Notes: generated by a model from the letters alone, not told the origin. A DNA stretch of 64,000 bases from Candidatus Latescibacterota bacterium (GCA_022819745.1 JAJEGS010000014.1:93863-157862), one strand, 5' to 3'; positions 26,701 to 37,122 are shown, numbered from the stretch's first letter. Numbers and translations are program-made.

Positions 26701-28752
26701 CTACGAGCCTGCGCGTTGATGTTCGCGCGGTTCCCTGCTATACCGCTCCCGCAAAACCCGCCGCATCACCTTGTTCGACGCGGTCCGCGGCAGCGATTCC
26801 ACTACTACTATCTCGTGAATCTTGAAGAGGGGATTGAGTTCCCGGCGGATCGTCTGCTGCATCGCGTTCCTTCGACTTTGCTCGGGACAGGCTTGCAAGT
26901 GGTCGCCGGCGTCCTCTAGCACTGCGAAGATCACCAGCAGGCTCGGCCCACCTCCCGGTGGCGGCACTGCAATCGCCGCGGTCTCGACCACGCCCGGCAT
27001 TGTATTTAAGGCTCGCTCAATTTCTGCGGAACTGACCATAATTCCGCCCAAGTTCATCACGTCGTCGGCTCGACCGTGGACCCGGTAGATACCCGGAGCT
27101 AGTCGTTCGACTTGGTCGCCGTGGCGGCGTAGTGGTACCCCGTCCCGCTTGGGTACGCCCGCGTAGTACACTTCGCGATGGTCGCGGTTGAGCACCCGAG
27201 TTGACATGCCAATGGCTGGCGGCACCAGAAAGACCTCGCCGCTTTTGCAGTCCTGCCCGTCTTCGTCCAAAATCTCCAAGTCCGTTCCCAGCGCTGCCGA
27301 ATTAAAGGTCGCGGGTGCGACCGGCTCGACTAGCGTACTGAGCAAATAGCCGCCAGCCAGCTCGGTGCCGCCGCAGTATTCGAGGATGGGCCGATACCCC
27401 GCCAGCGCCATCAGATAGTGCATGTCCTCGGGATTGGAGCACTCCCCGGTGGTACTGAAAGCCCGAATCGCCGAAAAGTCGATTCCCTCCATGCAGCCCG
27501 TGCTGCGCCAAGTCCGCACCATGCTCGGAATGACTCCGAGCATGGTAATGCCAGCCGCCTGTACAAACTCCCCAAAGTCTCGCTCCGTCGCCTTGCCATA
27601 GTAGAGCGCCATGGTCGCCCGGTTCAAAAAGGCGGCGTAGATCAGCCACGGCCCCATCATCCAACCCAAATTGGTCGGCCAAGCGACCACATCGCCTGGG
27701 TGGACGTCTTGGTGATAATGCGAGTCTGCGCCGCACTTGATCGGGTTGACATGGGTCCAGGGCAGGGCCTTGGGGTCGCCGGTAGTGCCCGATGAAAACA
27801 GGACATTGGTCGTCGCGTCGGGGTCGCAGACCACGGCTGCCGATATAGCGTCGGCTTGCAAGAAGTCGTCCCAGTGCAAATCCCCGGGGCGTAGTGCCTC
27901 TGTCAACCCTTCTATACGCCCCGGCAATACAATCGCCAACGGAGTCTCTGCGGCGACCAAACGCGGGTATAGCGGCAACTCGCGCCCTCCGCGCAGAATT
28001 ACATCTTGGGTAAAAACGGCCTTGGCCTCCCCGATCCGCAGCCGAGCGGCGATCTGGGGGGCGGCGAAGCTGTCGGCAATGGCCACCACCGCGCAACCGG
28101 CCTTGATGATTCCCAGATAGATCGCCACCGATTCGGCCGTCATCGGCATGGCTACGGCAATCCGGTCGCCGGGAGCAAATCCCAACGCGCACAACCCACC
28201 GGCGACCCGGTCGCACAGAGCTTCCAGGGTGCCGAAACTCATCTGCTCAAGCTGGCCACCCTCGCGCTGGAAGACAATGGCCGTCTGATCGGCGGGGGCC
28301 TGAAAGCAACTCTCGGCGATATTCATCTCGGCCCCAACAAACCACTTGGGCGCTTCGACGCCTTGGGACAGATCGAGAAGCTGCGTGTATGGCTTGCGGA
28401 AGCGGATTCCCAAGCGGGCGACCGTTCGCTCCCAAAACGCCTCTCGCTCTGCAACCGACCACGCAAAGAGTGCGGCGTGTGAATCCAGCCCAAGCTCGCG
28501 TCGCAGCGTCGTCATATGCGCGTGCTCAATATCTGCTGGTGCGGGAAAAAACACCGGGCCATTTGCGCTGCCGTAGATTGCCCGATAGAGCAACTGGTGC
28601 AGCGCGAAGGGATGATCCGGCCGCAGAATGCAGCGGGCCGCCTCCCGCCAGCGCGCTTCCGGCGAGCCGGAGAGAGCTTTGATTTGGGCTAAGAGCTTGG
28701 CGGCCTCTAACTCGCCTATCCCGCAGTCGATGATGTCAGCGCGTTGGATCAT
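26701..28752 (-). CDS. Acetoacetyl-CoA synthetase-like AMP-forming acyl-CoA ligase
   Basis: 683 residues from the ATG at 28752, overlapping the previous stop by 4 bp (ATGA); a frame to 28803 exists but is less likely. The ANL-superfamily motifs are complete: [44 protein letters not shown] and the catalytic Lys in [11 protein letters not shown]. The long N-terminal part and GECS motif fit acetoacetate/propionate-type ligases. The exact acid is unknown. A short in-frame repeat ([11 protein letters not shown]) has been inserted near residue 625, between two conserved C-terminal segments, without breaking the frame. Confidence 0.82.
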   Translation of the reverse strand: MIQRADIIDCGIGELEAAKLLAQIKALSGSPEARWREAARCILRPDHPFALHQLLYRAIYGSANGPVFFPAPADIEHAHMTTLRRELGLDSHAALFAWSVAEREAFWERTVARLGIRFRKPYTQLLDLSQGVEAPKWFVGAEMNIAESCFQAPADQTAIVFQREGGQLEQMSFGTLEALCDRVAGGLCALGFAPGDRIAVAMPMTAESVAIYLGIIKAGCAVVAIADSFAAPQIAARLRIGEAKAVFTQDVILRGGRELPLYPRLVAAETPLAIVLPGRIEGLTEALRPGDLHWDDFLQADAISAAVVCDPDATTNVLFSSGTTGDPKALPWTHVNPIKCGADSHYHQDVHPGDVVAWPTNLGWMMGPWLIYAAFLNRATMALYYGKATERDFGEFVQAAGITMLGVIPSMVRTWRSTGCMEGIDFSAIRAFSTTGECSNPEDMHYLMALAGYRPILEYCGGTELAGGYLLSTLVEPVAPATFNSAALGTDLEILDEDGQDCKSGEVFLVPPAIGMSTRVLNRDHREVYYAGVPKRDGVPLRRHGDQVERLAPGIYRVHGRADDVMNLGGIMVSSAEIERALNTMPGVVETAAIAVPPPGGGPSLLVIFAVLEDAGDHLQACPEQSRRNAMQQTIRRELNPLFKIHEIVVVESLPRTASNKVMRRVLRERYSREPREHQRAGS
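26869..26890. repeat. In-frame dispersed repeat coding ACPEQSRR
   Basis: The sequence CCTTCGACTTTGCTCGGGACA and its flank encode ACPEQSRR on the minus strand inside the acyl-CoA ligase. The outer arms CCTTCGAC and its partner region belong to a family of short repeats that turn up as PEQSRR-type inserts in many environmental genomes. Its presence in a coding region shows the insertion was tolerated. Confidence 0.6.
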
Positions 28753-31118
28753 GGCGCCACGGCCACCCGTATGCTCTGACTCAATTCTGTCGGTGGAAGA
28801 CAACGAACCTCGTCACATGCCTGATACTGGACCAAGAAGCGCAAATAGCCCGAGGTCCCAGCCGCTGCTCTGGGTAGCGACAAATCCGCCCACAGCGCGA
28901 CCTGATCCTCGTACACCGAGAGCGTCTCTGCTAGGGCCGGAAAAGCCTGCGAGCGGCCTGCGGGATAGCGCACGCGGGCAAAGTCCAACGGCCAGTCCGC
29001 GTTGAGCGTCAGGGAGGTGGGAATGAGGAAGTCGCCCGAGGGCGGGTTGGCGTTGATGTGCCAGCCCGGGCGGATATCTAGATGCACGGCCACGGCAAAA
29101 ATCTCGCCCGCCACGGGCTGTTGCGCGGGTAGTTCGACCCGCATGGAGACCAGCGAATCTGATTGCGCGTCCGCTAATGCGGCTGCGGACAGCGACGCTT
29201 GCAGATGGCGCTCGACTGCAGCGGTCAAATGCACCGAGGCCGTAGGTTGTGCCCACATGGCCCCGCCGAAAGCGGAGAGGATTTGCGCCGCCCGGCTACG
29301 ATAGGCTTCGGCGAGCTCAGACTTCGACGAGCTCAGTCGAGTCGCCGAGCCGTGCGCTTGGTCCGTCAGCTCGGCCAAGTCTAGCAGCGCGTGGGCTGCC
29401 ACCGCATTGCCCGAAGGCATGGCCGAGTCTTGGGCGAATTTGCTGCGCACGATGAGCGCGTTGCTAGCTTCTGTAAAGAAAAATCCTCCGACTTCTTCGT
29501 CCCAAAACCGCGCCACCATCTCGGCGCTCAGCTCGCGCGCGGCCTGCAACCAGCGCGACTCGCCGGTCGCACGGTACAATGCCGTCAGGCCGCGTGCCAA
29601 AAACGCATAGTCGTCTAAGTACGCCGTCTGCCGCGAAATTCCCAGTCGATGGACCCGCCACAACCCCCCGTCCTCGCGCCGCAGGTGTTGCAGAGCGAAA
29701 TCGGCCGCTCGCTCGGCTGCACGGCGATATGCGGGATCGCCCAAGACTGCAAAACCCCGTGCGTACGCCTCGATCATCATCCCGTTCCAAGCGGCTAGCA
29801 CCTTGTCGTCGAGGAGGGGATAGAGCCGCTCGGTCCGCGCCGCAAGGACGCGCTGCCGCACGGGTGCCATTCGATCTCGCAACTCGGCATCGGCAAGCGA
29901 CGTTTTCACGTAGAGGACGCCTTCCTCGCCTTCGGGCATGGGGGCTAACCCATAGACGCTCCAGAACAATTCCGCCTCGCCCCCCAAGGCATTTTCCAAC
30001 TCCTCCGCAGTCCACAGGTAGTATTTGCCCTCTTCGGCCTCGGTCTCGGCGTCCAGTGCCGAGTAAAAAGCCCCTTCCGGCCCGGTCATCTCCCGCACGA
30101 CAAAGCGAAAAATATCCTCTGCCACCCACCGCCAGCGGTCGTCTCCCGTCAGTTCGTACGCGCGCAGGTACAGTCGCGATAAATGCGCTTGGTTGTAGAG
30201 CATCTTCTCAAAGTGCGGCACGCGCCACTCGGCGTCTGTGGCGTAGCGGTGAAAGCCGCCGCCGATTTGGTCGTAGATGCCGCCGGCCGCCATTCGCTCC
30301 AACGAGTGCAAAACGATGCGCTGTACTTGGGGATCGGCAAAGCGCTCGGGCGTGGCCATCAGCATCTCCAAGCGCAAGCTCGGGGGAAATTTGGGCGCAC
30401 CGCCGAAGCCGCCGTTAATCGCGTCGTAGCGGACCTGGATAGCCGATAGCACCCGCGCTACTAGCAGAGAATCTGGGGGCACGGCTGCCATCTGTTGCCC
30501 GGATTCCAAGTCGCGGATGGCCGCGGTCAAACGGGCCGCGATTTGGAGCACCTGCTCGCGCTGGTCTTGCCAGCGCTGGCGGATAAAATCTAGGACTTGG
30601 GGAAAGGAAGGCCGCCCGGGCAAGGACTCGGGCGGAAAGTACGTGCCAGCGAAAAACGGCTCTTGGTCTGGCGTCAAAAACACCGAGTTAGGCCAGCCGC
30701 CGTGCCGGGTAGTTAGCTGGGTCGCCAGCATGTAAATGCGGTCGATGTCGGGCCGCTCCTCGCGATCGACCTTGATGTTGATAAAGCTAACATTCATCTG
30801 CGCGGCGATCTCGGGAGCGGAAAAGACCAGCCGCTCCATGACGTGGCACCAATAGCAAGTCGAGTAGCCGACCGACAGAAAAATTGGCTTATCCTCGGCC
30901 TTGGCTCGCGCTAGTGCTTCCTCCCCCCAGGGGTACCACTCGACCGGATTGTGCGCGTGCAGCAATAAGTACGGGCTCGTCTCCTCCACCAGATGATTGC
31001 TGTACTTCCACGAGCCATCCGCGTTTTTCAGCGCATCCCCTCCGGTATCCCCCGCTCCAAGAGCTGCGACAAAGACCCCGAGCCAAAAGCACCGAGATAT
31101 GGACGAAGGACGCGTCAA
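28749..31118 (-). CDS. Secreted DUF255 thioredoxin-domain/six-hairpin protein with DsbD-alpha-like tail
   Basis: 789 residues from a TTG at 31118, with AGGAGG just ahead; longer frames run into the threonine aldolase gene. A signal-like segment ([19 protein letters not shown]) precedes [21 protein letters not shown] and the thioredoxin-like [12 protein letters not shown], the hallmark of the YyaL/SPATA20 (DUF255) family, then a glycosidase-like alpha/alpha barrel. The last 130 residues ([13 protein letters not shown]...[11 protein letters not shown]...[14 protein letters not shown]) match the DsbD N-terminal alpha domain with its Cys pair. A thiol-redox role outside the cytoplasm is inferred. 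An in-frame palindromic insert lies near residue 595. Confidence 0.8.
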   Translation of the reverse strand: MTRPSSISRCFWLGVFVAALGAGDTGGDALKNADGSWKYSNHLVEETSPYLLLHAHNPVEWYPWGEEALARAKAEDKPIFLSVGYSTCYWCHVMERLVFSAPEIAAQMNVSFINIKVDREERPDIDRIYMLATQLTTRHGGWPNSVFLTPDQEPFFAGTYFPPESLPGRPSFPQVLDFIRQRWQDQREQVLQIAARLTAAIRDLESGQQMAAVPPDSLLVARVLSAIQVRYDAINGGFGGAPKFPPSLRLEMLMATPERFADPQVQRIVLHSLERMAAGGIYDQIGGGFHRYATDAEWRVPHFEKMLYNQAHLSRLYLRAYELTGDDRWRWVAEDIFRFVVREMTGPEGAFYSALDAETEAEEGKYYLWTAEELENALGGEAELFWSVYGLAPMPEGEEGVLYVKTSLADAELRDRMAPVRQRVLAARTERLYPLLDDKVLAAWNGMMIEAYARGFAVLGDPAYRRAAERAADFALQHLRREDGGLWRVHRLGISRQTAYLDDYAFLARGLTALYRATGESRWLQAARELSAEMVARFWDEEVGGFFFTEASNALIVRSKFAQDSAMPSGNAVAAHALLDLAELTDQAHGSATRLSSSKSELAEAYRSRAAQILSAFGGAMWAQPTASVHLTAAVERHLQASLSAAALADAQSDSLVSMRVELPAQQPVAGEIFAVAVHLDIRPGWHINANPPSGDFLIPTSLTLNADWPLDFARVRYPAGRSQAFPALAETLSVYEDQVALWADLSLPRAAAGTSGYLRFLVQYQACDEVRCLPPTELSQSIRVAVAP
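29304..29351. repeat. 48-bp in-frame palindromic insert in the DUF255 gene
   Basis: Outer arms GGCTTCGGCGA and TCGCCGAGCC pair; inside are two direct copies of a CTTCGRCGAGCTCAG unit (29306-29320 and 29322-29336) and an inner TCGAC/GTCGA dyad around GAGCTC. The length is exactly 16 codons, encoding a Ser-rich stretch ([16 protein letters not shown]) that interrupts a helical region of the protein. Confidence 0.5.
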
Positions 31119-31126
31119 GTAGCCTC

Positions 31127-32164
31127 CTACCCGATCATTTCCCGGGTCGCCTCCACCACGTATTTGACGTCCGCTAACTCCACGTGCCGATTGGCCACCA
31201 GCCGCGCCCCGTGCGGCGGACGCGGATTGCACAACACGCCTCGCGCCTTCCACTTGGCCACCAGATCGGCAGCCGACCAGCCCAAGGCCGCAAAATCCAC
31301 CTTGAGTATGTTGGTCGGTCGCGGCGGGAAAATCACCTCGACGCCCTCGATTGCTCCTAACCCAGAGGCCAGTTCCCGCGCTACCGCGTGATCTTCGGCC
31401 AGCCGATCTACCATCTGCTCTAAGGCTACGACCCCGGCCGCGGCTACGATTCCAGCTTGGCGCATGGCGCCGCCGAGCCGCTTGCGCATCCGATAGGCTC
31501 GATCGACAAAGTCCCTGCTGCCGCACAGCAGCGAGCCGACCGGCGCGCTCAGCCCCTTGGAGATGCAGAACATCACGGAGTCAACGTGTTGGGTGTATTC
31601 TGGCACCGTCGTCCCGGTGGCGATGGCGGCGTTAAAAATGCGCGCGCCATCTACGTGTAGTTTTAGCCCGTGTTCGCGGCATGCAGTACTCACTGCGGCT
31701 ACCTCGGCGACCGACCAAGCGTGGCCGGCGTGGTTGTTGTGGGTGTTCTCGATGCAGACGACCTTGAGCGGGGCGAAGTGCGGATTGTCGGCGCGGACCG
31801 TCTCGCGGACCTGATCGGCGGTGAGGACGCCGTGCTCGCCCGCAGCGATGCGCGCGGACAGCCCGGCGAGCGAGGCGTAGGTTCCGGCCTCCCAGTAATA
31901 CATGTGAGCCTGCTCCTCAAAGAGCACCTCGTCTCCCCAGTTGGTGTGGGTCATCAAGGCGCAGGCATTGCCCATCGTACCCGAAGGCACGTAGAGCGCG
32001 GCTTCCATGCCCACTTTTTCGGCGGCCAGTTCTTGCAGGCGATTGACCGATGGGTCTTCGCCGTACACATCGTCGCCCAATGGCGCGCAGGCCATGGCTT
32101 CTCGCATGGCCTCGGTCGGCAGGGTAATCGTATCGCTGCGCAGGTCTATTGTCTTGTCGCTCAT
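31127..32164 (-). CDS. ltaE: Low-specificity L-threonine aldolase
   Basis: 345 residues, fold-I PLP enzyme. It cleaves L-threonine or allo-threonine to glycine and acetaldehyde. Key segments: [12 protein letters not shown] at the N-terminus, GDDVYGEDP, the PLP-stacking ENTHNNHAG, the Asp in [11 protein letters not shown], and the PLP Lys in [13 protein letters not shown] (near 205). Length and motifs are normal. GAGGAG precedes the ATG. It is the first gene of a minus-strand set of five and is divergent from the gamma-glutamyltransferase across an 87-bp gap. Confidence 0.92.
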   Translation of the reverse strand: MSDKTIDLRSDTITLPTEAMREAMACAPLGDDVYGEDPSVNRLQELAAEKVGMEAALYVPSGTMGNACALMTHTNWGDEVLFEEQAHMYYWEAGTYASLAGLSARIAAGEHGVLTADQVRETVRADNPHFAPLKVVCIENTHNNHAGHAWSVAEVAAVSTACREHGLKLHVDGARIFNAAIATGTTVPEYTQHVDSVMFCISKGLSAPVGSLLCGSRDFVDRAYRMRKRLGGAMRQAGIVAAAGVVALEQMVDRLAEDHAVARELASGLGAIEGVEVIFPPRPTNILKVDFAALGWSAADLVAKWKARGVLCNPRPPHGARLVANRHVELADVKYVVEATREMIG

Positions 32165-32251
32165 ATAGGTAGGCTCCTCGATTGACGCTATAATTTGCTC
32201 GCCCTATTTTAGGCGGTCGCAAAATCTACAAATCACAAGGAGTTGCGTCCA

Positions 32252-33886
32252 ATGGCCTTTTCTTCCAAGGGCACCACGCACCGCAGCACTGCCACAGGCC
32301 GCCGCGGCATGATCGCCTCGGCGCATCCACTCGCCTCTCTCGCGGGTATGCGCATCCTGATGGAGGGCGGCAATGCCATTGACGCGGCCATTGCCACGGC
32401 CGCGGCGCTCAACGTGGTTGAGCCGTATATGTCGGGCATTGGTGGCGTCGGCTATCTGCACATCTACAGCGCTCGCGAAAAAGAGCACAAGATCGTCGAT
32501 TACGTCGGCCTCACCCCGCGAGCGGCCACGCTGAGCCTGTACGACAGCGACGACAAACAGGGGTTTGGTCCCCTCACGCCGTTAGTACCTGGTTCTTGCG
32601 GCGGCTGGCTGGCCGCGCTGGAGCGCTACGGCTCAATGGACGCTGCCCGCGTCTTTGCTCCGGCCATTGAGTACGCCGAGCAGGGCTACGCCCTCACGGT
32701 CAAAAACGCCTTTTTCTACGCGGGTGCGGCCGCGAGCTTGCGCCGCTTCAAGACCGGTGCCGACACCTATCTGCTCGACGGAGCGGCCCCCGAGCCTGGA
32801 GAAGTGGTGGTGCAAAAGGCCCTCGCCGAAACCTTCCGCCAAGTTGCGGCCGAGGGCGCGGATGTCTTTTACAGGGGCGCGATTGCCGACTGCATGGTCC
32901 GCTATATGGAGGAAACCGGCGGCCTGATTACAAAAGAAGACCTCGCCGACTTTGCACCGGCATTCATTGACCCGGTCTCCATCAATTATCGCGGCTATGA
33001 GGTCTTTGCACCGCCGCCACCCTGCCAAGCCGTCCAGTACTTGGAGACGCTGGCCATCATGGAGGGGTTTGACGTGACCGGCCTCGGCCACAACACGACC
33101 GAGACCTTGCACCGCTTTATTGAGACTACCAAGCTGGCCATGGCCGATCGCATTGCCTACACGGCCATTGACAATCCACCGACCGCAGGTTTGCTGTCGA
33201 AGGAATACGCTGCCGAGCGGCGCGCGCTCATTGGCGACAAGGCCCAGTTTACCGCGGGCGATCATCTCGTGCCCGGCGGCCCGGCTGGAGAGGTCAAAGC
33301 GGGTGACCCGCGCGCGTGGATGAACGAATGCACGACTCACTTCGACACCATTGACGCCGATGGCAACGCGGTTGCCTGCACTCAGAGCTTGGGCGGTGCT
33401 TTTGGTTCGTCCATGGTAGTGCCTGAGACTGGCATTGCGCTCAACAACTTCATGCGCTGGTTCGACCGCGAGCCTACTAGCCCCAACGTTATTGGCCCGT
33501 CCAAGAAAAACGAGATGTGCGTCTCACCGGCCCAGATTTGGGACGCCGACGGCCTGCGCCTGCTCATCGGCACTCCAGGGAGCTATGGCATTCTCCAGAC
33601 TACTCCGCAGATGATTATGAATATTCTCGATCACCAGATGAACGTCCAAGCCGCCATTGAGGCCCCGCGCGTCAAGACCAGCAGCCCCGGCTTTGTCGTC
33701 GATGCTGAAAACCGCATTGACCACGAGGTCTTTGCCGAGTTGGAGCGCCGCGGCCATCAGTTTAATTTCCTCGGCGACTGGTCGCCCGGGGTCGGCGGTG
33801 GCCAGGGCATCATGATCGATGCCGACACCGGATCCTTTATGGGCGGGGCCGACCCGCGCCGCGACGGCTATGCTCTCGGTTGGTGA
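32252..33886 (+). CDS. Gamma-glutamyltransferase family Ntn hydrolase, no signal peptide
   Basis: 544 residues from the ATG at 32252 (AAGGAG upstream; a TTG nine bases earlier is an alternative). The autoprocessing/nucleophile Thr is in ECTTHFDTIDADGNAVACTQSLGG, and the N-terminal half shows MIASAHPLAS and GGNAIDAAIATAAALNVVEPY. Unlike classic periplasmic GGT, the N-terminus has no export signal, so this is probably a cytosolic member. The gene joins the PotA-like gene without a gap (TGAATG), so the enzyme likely acts on whatever the downstream transporter imports, for example a gamma-glutamyl compound. That link is inference. Confidence 0.85.
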   Translation: MAFSSKGTTHRSTATGRRGMIASAHPLASLAGMRILMEGGNAIDAAIATAAALNVVEPYMSGIGGVGYLHIYSAREKEHKIVDYVGLTPRAATLSLYDSDDKQGFGPLTPLVPGSCGGWLAALERYGSMDAARVFAPAIEYAEQGYALTVKNAFFYAGAAASLRRFKTGADTYLLDGAAPEPGEVVVQKALAETFRQVAAEGADVFYRGAIADCMVRYMEETGGLITKEDLADFAPAFIDPVSINYRGYEVFAPPPPCQAVQYLETLAIMEGFDVTGLGHNTTETLHRFIETTKLAMADRIAYTAIDNPPTAGLLSKEYAAERRALIGDKAQFTAGDHLVPGGPAGEVKAGDPRAWMNECTTHFDTIDADGNAVACTQSLGGAFGSSMVVPETGIALNNFMRWFDREPTSPNVIGPSKKNEMCVSPAQIWDADGLRLLIGTPGSYGILQTTPQMIMNILDHQMNVQAAIEAPRVKTSSPGFVVDAENRIDHEVFAELERRGHQFNFLGDWSPGVGGGQGIMIDADTGSFMGGADPRRDGYALGW

Positions 33887-35035
33887 ATGGTGAGCACAGA
33901 CGACAACTGCACCAGCACCCCCCACGTCGAATTCTCCGGCGTCAGCAAAAGCTACGACGGTCGCAACTGGGTCGTGCGCGATCTCGACCTTGTGGTACAC
34001 AAGGGCGAATTCCTCACCATGCTCGGGCCGTCTGGTTCTGGCAAGACGACCTGTTTGATGATGCTCGCTGGGTTTGAGACGCCCGCTGCTGGGACCATCC
34101 ACATCAATGGCGTGCCAGTCGGCGATTTGCCCCCCCACAAGCGCGATATCGGCGTCGTGTTTCAGAACTACGCGCTCTTTCCGCATATGACAGTCGGCGG
34201 CAACTTGGCGTTTCCACTCGAAGTGCGGGGCATGGATCCCAGCGAGCAGCGAGAGCGGGTGGCCCGCACGCTGCGCCTCGTGCGCCTCGAAGGCTTGGAG
34301 GATCGCCGCCCAGGGCAGCTATCCGGTGGCCAGCAACAGCGCGTGGCGATCGCCCGCGCCTTGGTCTTCGACCCGGAACTGGTGTTGATGGACGAGCCGC
34401 TCGGCGCGCTCGACCGACGTCTGCGCGAGGAGATGCAATACGAAATCCGCCGCATTCAGCGCACCTTGGGCATAACGGTCGTCTATGTTACGCACGACCA
34501 GCAGGAGGCGATGGTCATGTCGGATCGGGTCGCCGTCTTTCGCGGCGGCGCGATCGAGCAGGTCGCCTCCCCAGAGGTGCTCTACGAAGAGCCGGAGCGC
34601 GCTTTCGTGGCCCATTTCATCGGCGAGAACAACCGCCTAAACGGCGTGGTGCGCACGGTCGGCGACGGCGTCTGCGAAGTGGAAGTCGGCGATGCGCTCA
34701 TCAAGGCCGTGAGTCTGGGACAATGCCCGCCGGGGGCTGCGGCGACAGTCGTCGTCCGCCCGGAGCGGGTGAATATCTCGCTGGGTGAGGGCAGACACTC
34801 GTACGCCAACGAGCTTGACGCAGAGATCGAGGATATAGCATTTCTCGGCGATCATATACGTCTGCGCCTAAAGCTGTGCGAGCACTCGGGCTTCATCGTC
34901 AAGATCCCCAACATCGTGGGCCATGGGGGTGTGTTGGAGGGAGATCGGATCCGCGTCGGCTGGACCGTGCTGGACTGCCGTGCTCTGCAACCCGACGCTG
35001 CGGACGACGAAGAGGACCCATCCGCAAGTGGTTGA
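33887..35035 (+). CDS. PotA-type ABC transporter ATP-binding protein
   Basis: 382 residues. ABC domain: Walker A GPSGSGKTT, Q-loop VVFQNYALFPHMTV, signature LSGGQQQRVAIARAL, Walker B LVLMDEPLGALD, and H-loop YVTHDQQEAM. A C-terminal TOBE domain (about residues 255-370) follows, as in spermidine/putrescine and related PotA proteins. It energises the two permeases encoded next. The ATG directly abuts the stop of the gamma-glutamyltransferase gene. Confidence 0.92.
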   Translation: MVSTDDNCTSTPHVEFSGVSKSYDGRNWVVRDLDLVVHKGEFLTMLGPSGSGKTTCLMMLAGFETPAAGTIHINGVPVGDLPPHKRDIGVVFQNYALFPHMTVGGNLAFPLEVRGMDPSEQRERVARTLRLVRLEGLEDRRPGQLSGGQQQRVAIARALVFDPELVLMDEPLGALDRRLREEMQYEIRRIQRTLGITVVYVTHDQQEAMVMSDRVAVFRGGAIEQVASPEVLYEEPERAFVAHFIGENNRLNGVVRTVGDGVCEVEVGDALIKAVSLGQCPPGAAATVVVRPERVNISLGEGRHSYANELDAEIEDIAFLGDHIRLRLKLCEHSGFIVKIPNIVGHGGVLEGDRIRVGWTVLDCRALQPDAADDEEDPSASG

Positions 35036-36260
35036 CCAAGTAACAGCAGAGACGGGTTTAGACGCGTCCAAGCAGCAGGTGCGGCAGCGGCGGCGCGCGA
35101 TTGGATTGGCCCTGCCACTGATCGCCTTTGTCCTAGCGAGCTTTGTCGCGCCGCTCGGGACCTTACTGGTGCGCAGCGCGTACGATCCTCTAGTCGCGGA
35201 TGCGTTGCCGGAAACGCTCGTTTTACTGCGCACATGGGATGGGACCAGTGCCTTGGAGGAGCCGGTGTACGCAACGGCTGCGCGCGAGTTGCTGCAGGCG
35301 CGGGAGGAGCGCACCCTCGGCCAAATTGCCACGCGCGTCAACCGCATCACAAGCGGCTTGCGCAGCGTGGTCACGCGCAGTGTGCGCAAGCTGCGCAACG
35401 CCAGCGGCGATTCTTGGCGCGAGACCATGATCGGCATCGACGATGCTTGGGGCGAGCCGGAAGTGTGGTTGGCGATTCGCAGCGCTGGGGAGCGGTTCAC
35501 GTTGCGCCACTATATCAATGCGCTCGACTTCATGCGCCAACCCGATGGCAGCATCGCCCGGCAGCCAGAGGAACGCCGCATCTATCTGCCGCTTTTGTGG
35601 CGCACGCTGGCCATTAGCTTGGGCATTGCCGCGCTGTGCTTGGCCATTGGCTACCCAATTGCCCACCTAATCGCCCACGCGCCGCCACGCCGCGCCAATC
35701 TGCTGTTGTTGCTGGTGTTGGTGCCGTTTTGGACCTCGCTGCTGGTGCGGACGACGGCTTGGATCGTGCTGCTCCAGACTCAAGGCGTAATTAATAGCTT
35801 GCTGGTAGCGGTCGGACTGGTCGCGGACGACGGCCGCATCGCCATGATATACAACATGACCGGCACGTTTGTGGCGATGACCCACGTGCTGCTGCCCTTT
35901 ATGGTGCTGCCGCTGTACTCGGTGATGCGTTCGATTCCGCGGTCGCACATCCGGGCCGCGGCCTCGCTCGGCGCGACTCCCTTTCAGGCGTTCTGGCGCG
36001 TCTATTGGCCGCAGACCTTGCCCGGCGTCGGCGCTGGATCGCTGATGGTGTTCATCCTCGCCATTGGCTACTACATCACGCCGGCGCTGGTCGGCGGGAG
36101 CAAGGGTCAGCTCATCTCCAACATGATCGCCTATCACATGCAGACCTCGCTCAATTGGGGACTCGCCGCGGCGCTCGCCGCCATCCTGCTCGTGGGCATC
36201 ATCGCGCTGTACGTGCTGTACGACCGCGTGGTGGGCATTGACCGCATGAGGCTGGGCTGA
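35028..36260 (+). CDS. PotB-type ABC permease with large external loop
   Basis: 410 residues from the GTG at 35028, which overlaps the PotA stop by 8 bp; the frame opens further upstream inside the ATPase gene but without supporting context. After the first membrane helix (LALPLIAFVLASFVAPLGTLL) there is a non-membrane insert of about 150 residues containing charged helices, then five helices with the EAA motif around LGATPFQAFWRVYWPQTLPG. This large insert is a feature of one branch of PotB-like permeases, not a unique oddity. It translocates the unknown substrate with the next gene's product. Confidence 0.85.
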   Translation: MVDQVTAETGLDASKQQVRQRRRAIGLALPLIAFVLASFVAPLGTLLVRSAYDPLVADALPETLVLLRTWDGTSALEEPVYATAARELLQAREERTLGQIATRVNRITSGLRSVVTRSVRKLRNASGDSWRETMIGIDDAWGEPEVWLAIRSAGERFTLRHYINALDFMRQPDGSIARQPEERRIYLPLLWRTLAISLGIAALCLAIGYPIAHLIAHAPPRRANLLLLLVLVPFWTSLLVRTTAWIVLLQTQGVINSLLVAVGLVADDGRIAMIYNMTGTFVAMTHVLLPFMVLPLYSVMRSIPRSHIRAAASLGATPFQAFWRVYWPQTLPGVGAGSLMVFILAIGYYITPALVGGSKGQLISNMIAYHMQTSLNWGLAAALAAILLVGIIALYVLYDRVVGIDRMRLG

Positions 36261-37075
36261 TGTTGGCGCGATGGGTCTATCTCGCATTCTGCACGGTGGC
36301 GTTTGTCTTTTTGGTCGCGCCGATTTTGGTGATCGTGCCGCTCAGCTTCAACGCGGAGCCGTACTTCACGTTTACCGAGGGTATGCTGCGCTTCGACCCG
36401 GAGGCGTATTCGCTGCGTTGGTACCGCAGCATCTTTGAAGACGGCGTATGGACCCGCGCCTTGGTCAACAGCTTGGTCATCGGCGTCTCGGCGACGCTGC
36501 TGGCGACCTCACTTGGCACTCTTGCGGCGCTTGGGCTGGCGAACTCGGCCATGCCCGCTCGGCGGACTGTGATGGGGCTGTTGATCTCGCCGATGATTAC
36601 GCCGGTCATCATTGCCGCAGTGGGGATGTTCTTCTTTTACTCCAGCCTTGGCTTGGCTCAGACCCACCTCGGCATAATCCTCGCCCATGCTGTACTCGGG
36701 GTGCCGTTTGTGGTGATTACTGTAACCGCCACGTTGTCGGGCTTCGACCAGAACTTGATGCGAGCCGCCGCCAGCCTCGGCGCTGGGCCGCTGCGCAGCT
36801 TCTGGCGCGTGCAGTTGCCGCTCATCGCACCCGGGGTTGCGTCGGGTGGGCTGTTCGCCTTTGCCGCTTCCTTCGACGAGGTCGTGGTGGTGCTGTTCAT
36901 GGGCGGTTTGGAGCAACGGACCATTCCGCGGCAGATGTGGGCGGGCATTCGCGAGCAAATCAGCCCTACCATCTTGGCGGTGGCGACCTTTCTCATCGCG
37001 TTTGCCGTATTGGTTCTGTTTACAGTGGAATGGCTGCGGCGGCGCGGAGGCCAAGCTCCCGGAGAAGGCGATTAA
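36260..37075 (+). CDS. PotC-type ABC permease
   Basis: 271 residues, six predicted membrane helices, EAA loop LGAGPLRSFWRVQLPLIAPG. The ATG shares a base with the PotB stop (TGATG), so the two are translationally coupled. A periplasmic binding protein (PotD-like) is missing from the cluster and the whole window. The substrate is therefore unassigned; polyamines are the default of the family, but linkage to a gamma-glutamyltransferase may hint otherwise. Confidence 0.9.
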   Translation: MLARWVYLAFCTVAFVFLVAPILVIVPLSFNAEPYFTFTEGMLRFDPEAYSLRWYRSIFEDGVWTRALVNSLVIGVSATLLATSLGTLAALGLANSAMPARRTVMGLLISPMITPVIIAAVGMFFFYSSLGLAQTHLGIILAHAVLGVPFVVITVTATLSGFDQNLMRAAASLGAGPLRSFWRVQLPLIAPGVASGGLFAFAASFDEVVVVLFMGGLEQRTIPRQMWAGIREQISPTILAVATFLIAFAVLVLFTVEWLRRRGGQAPGEGD

Positions 37076-37122
37076 GCCCAAGCCAAAAAGACCTTGAGAT
37101 ACCCCTGAATTATCCGTATTAC

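Noticed and set aside
29579..30418. 279-residue plus-strand frame opposite the DUF255 gene
   Set aside because: Arg/Pro-rich shadow of the well-supported minus-strand gene; no start site or family match.
28749..31526. A 925-residue version of the DUF255 protein
   Set aside because: The first 136 residues run inside the threonine aldolase gene in another frame and match nothing; TTG at 31118 with AGGAGG and a signal peptide fits better.
32633..33340. 235-residue minus-strand frame opposite the gamma-glutamyltransferase
   Set aside because: Shadow frame in high-GC coding DNA; the plus strand encodes a complete conserved enzyme.
34923..35027. N-terminal extension of the PotB-like permease
   Set aside because: It overlaps the ATPase gene and has no membrane or family features; the GTG at 35028 gives the expected overlap.
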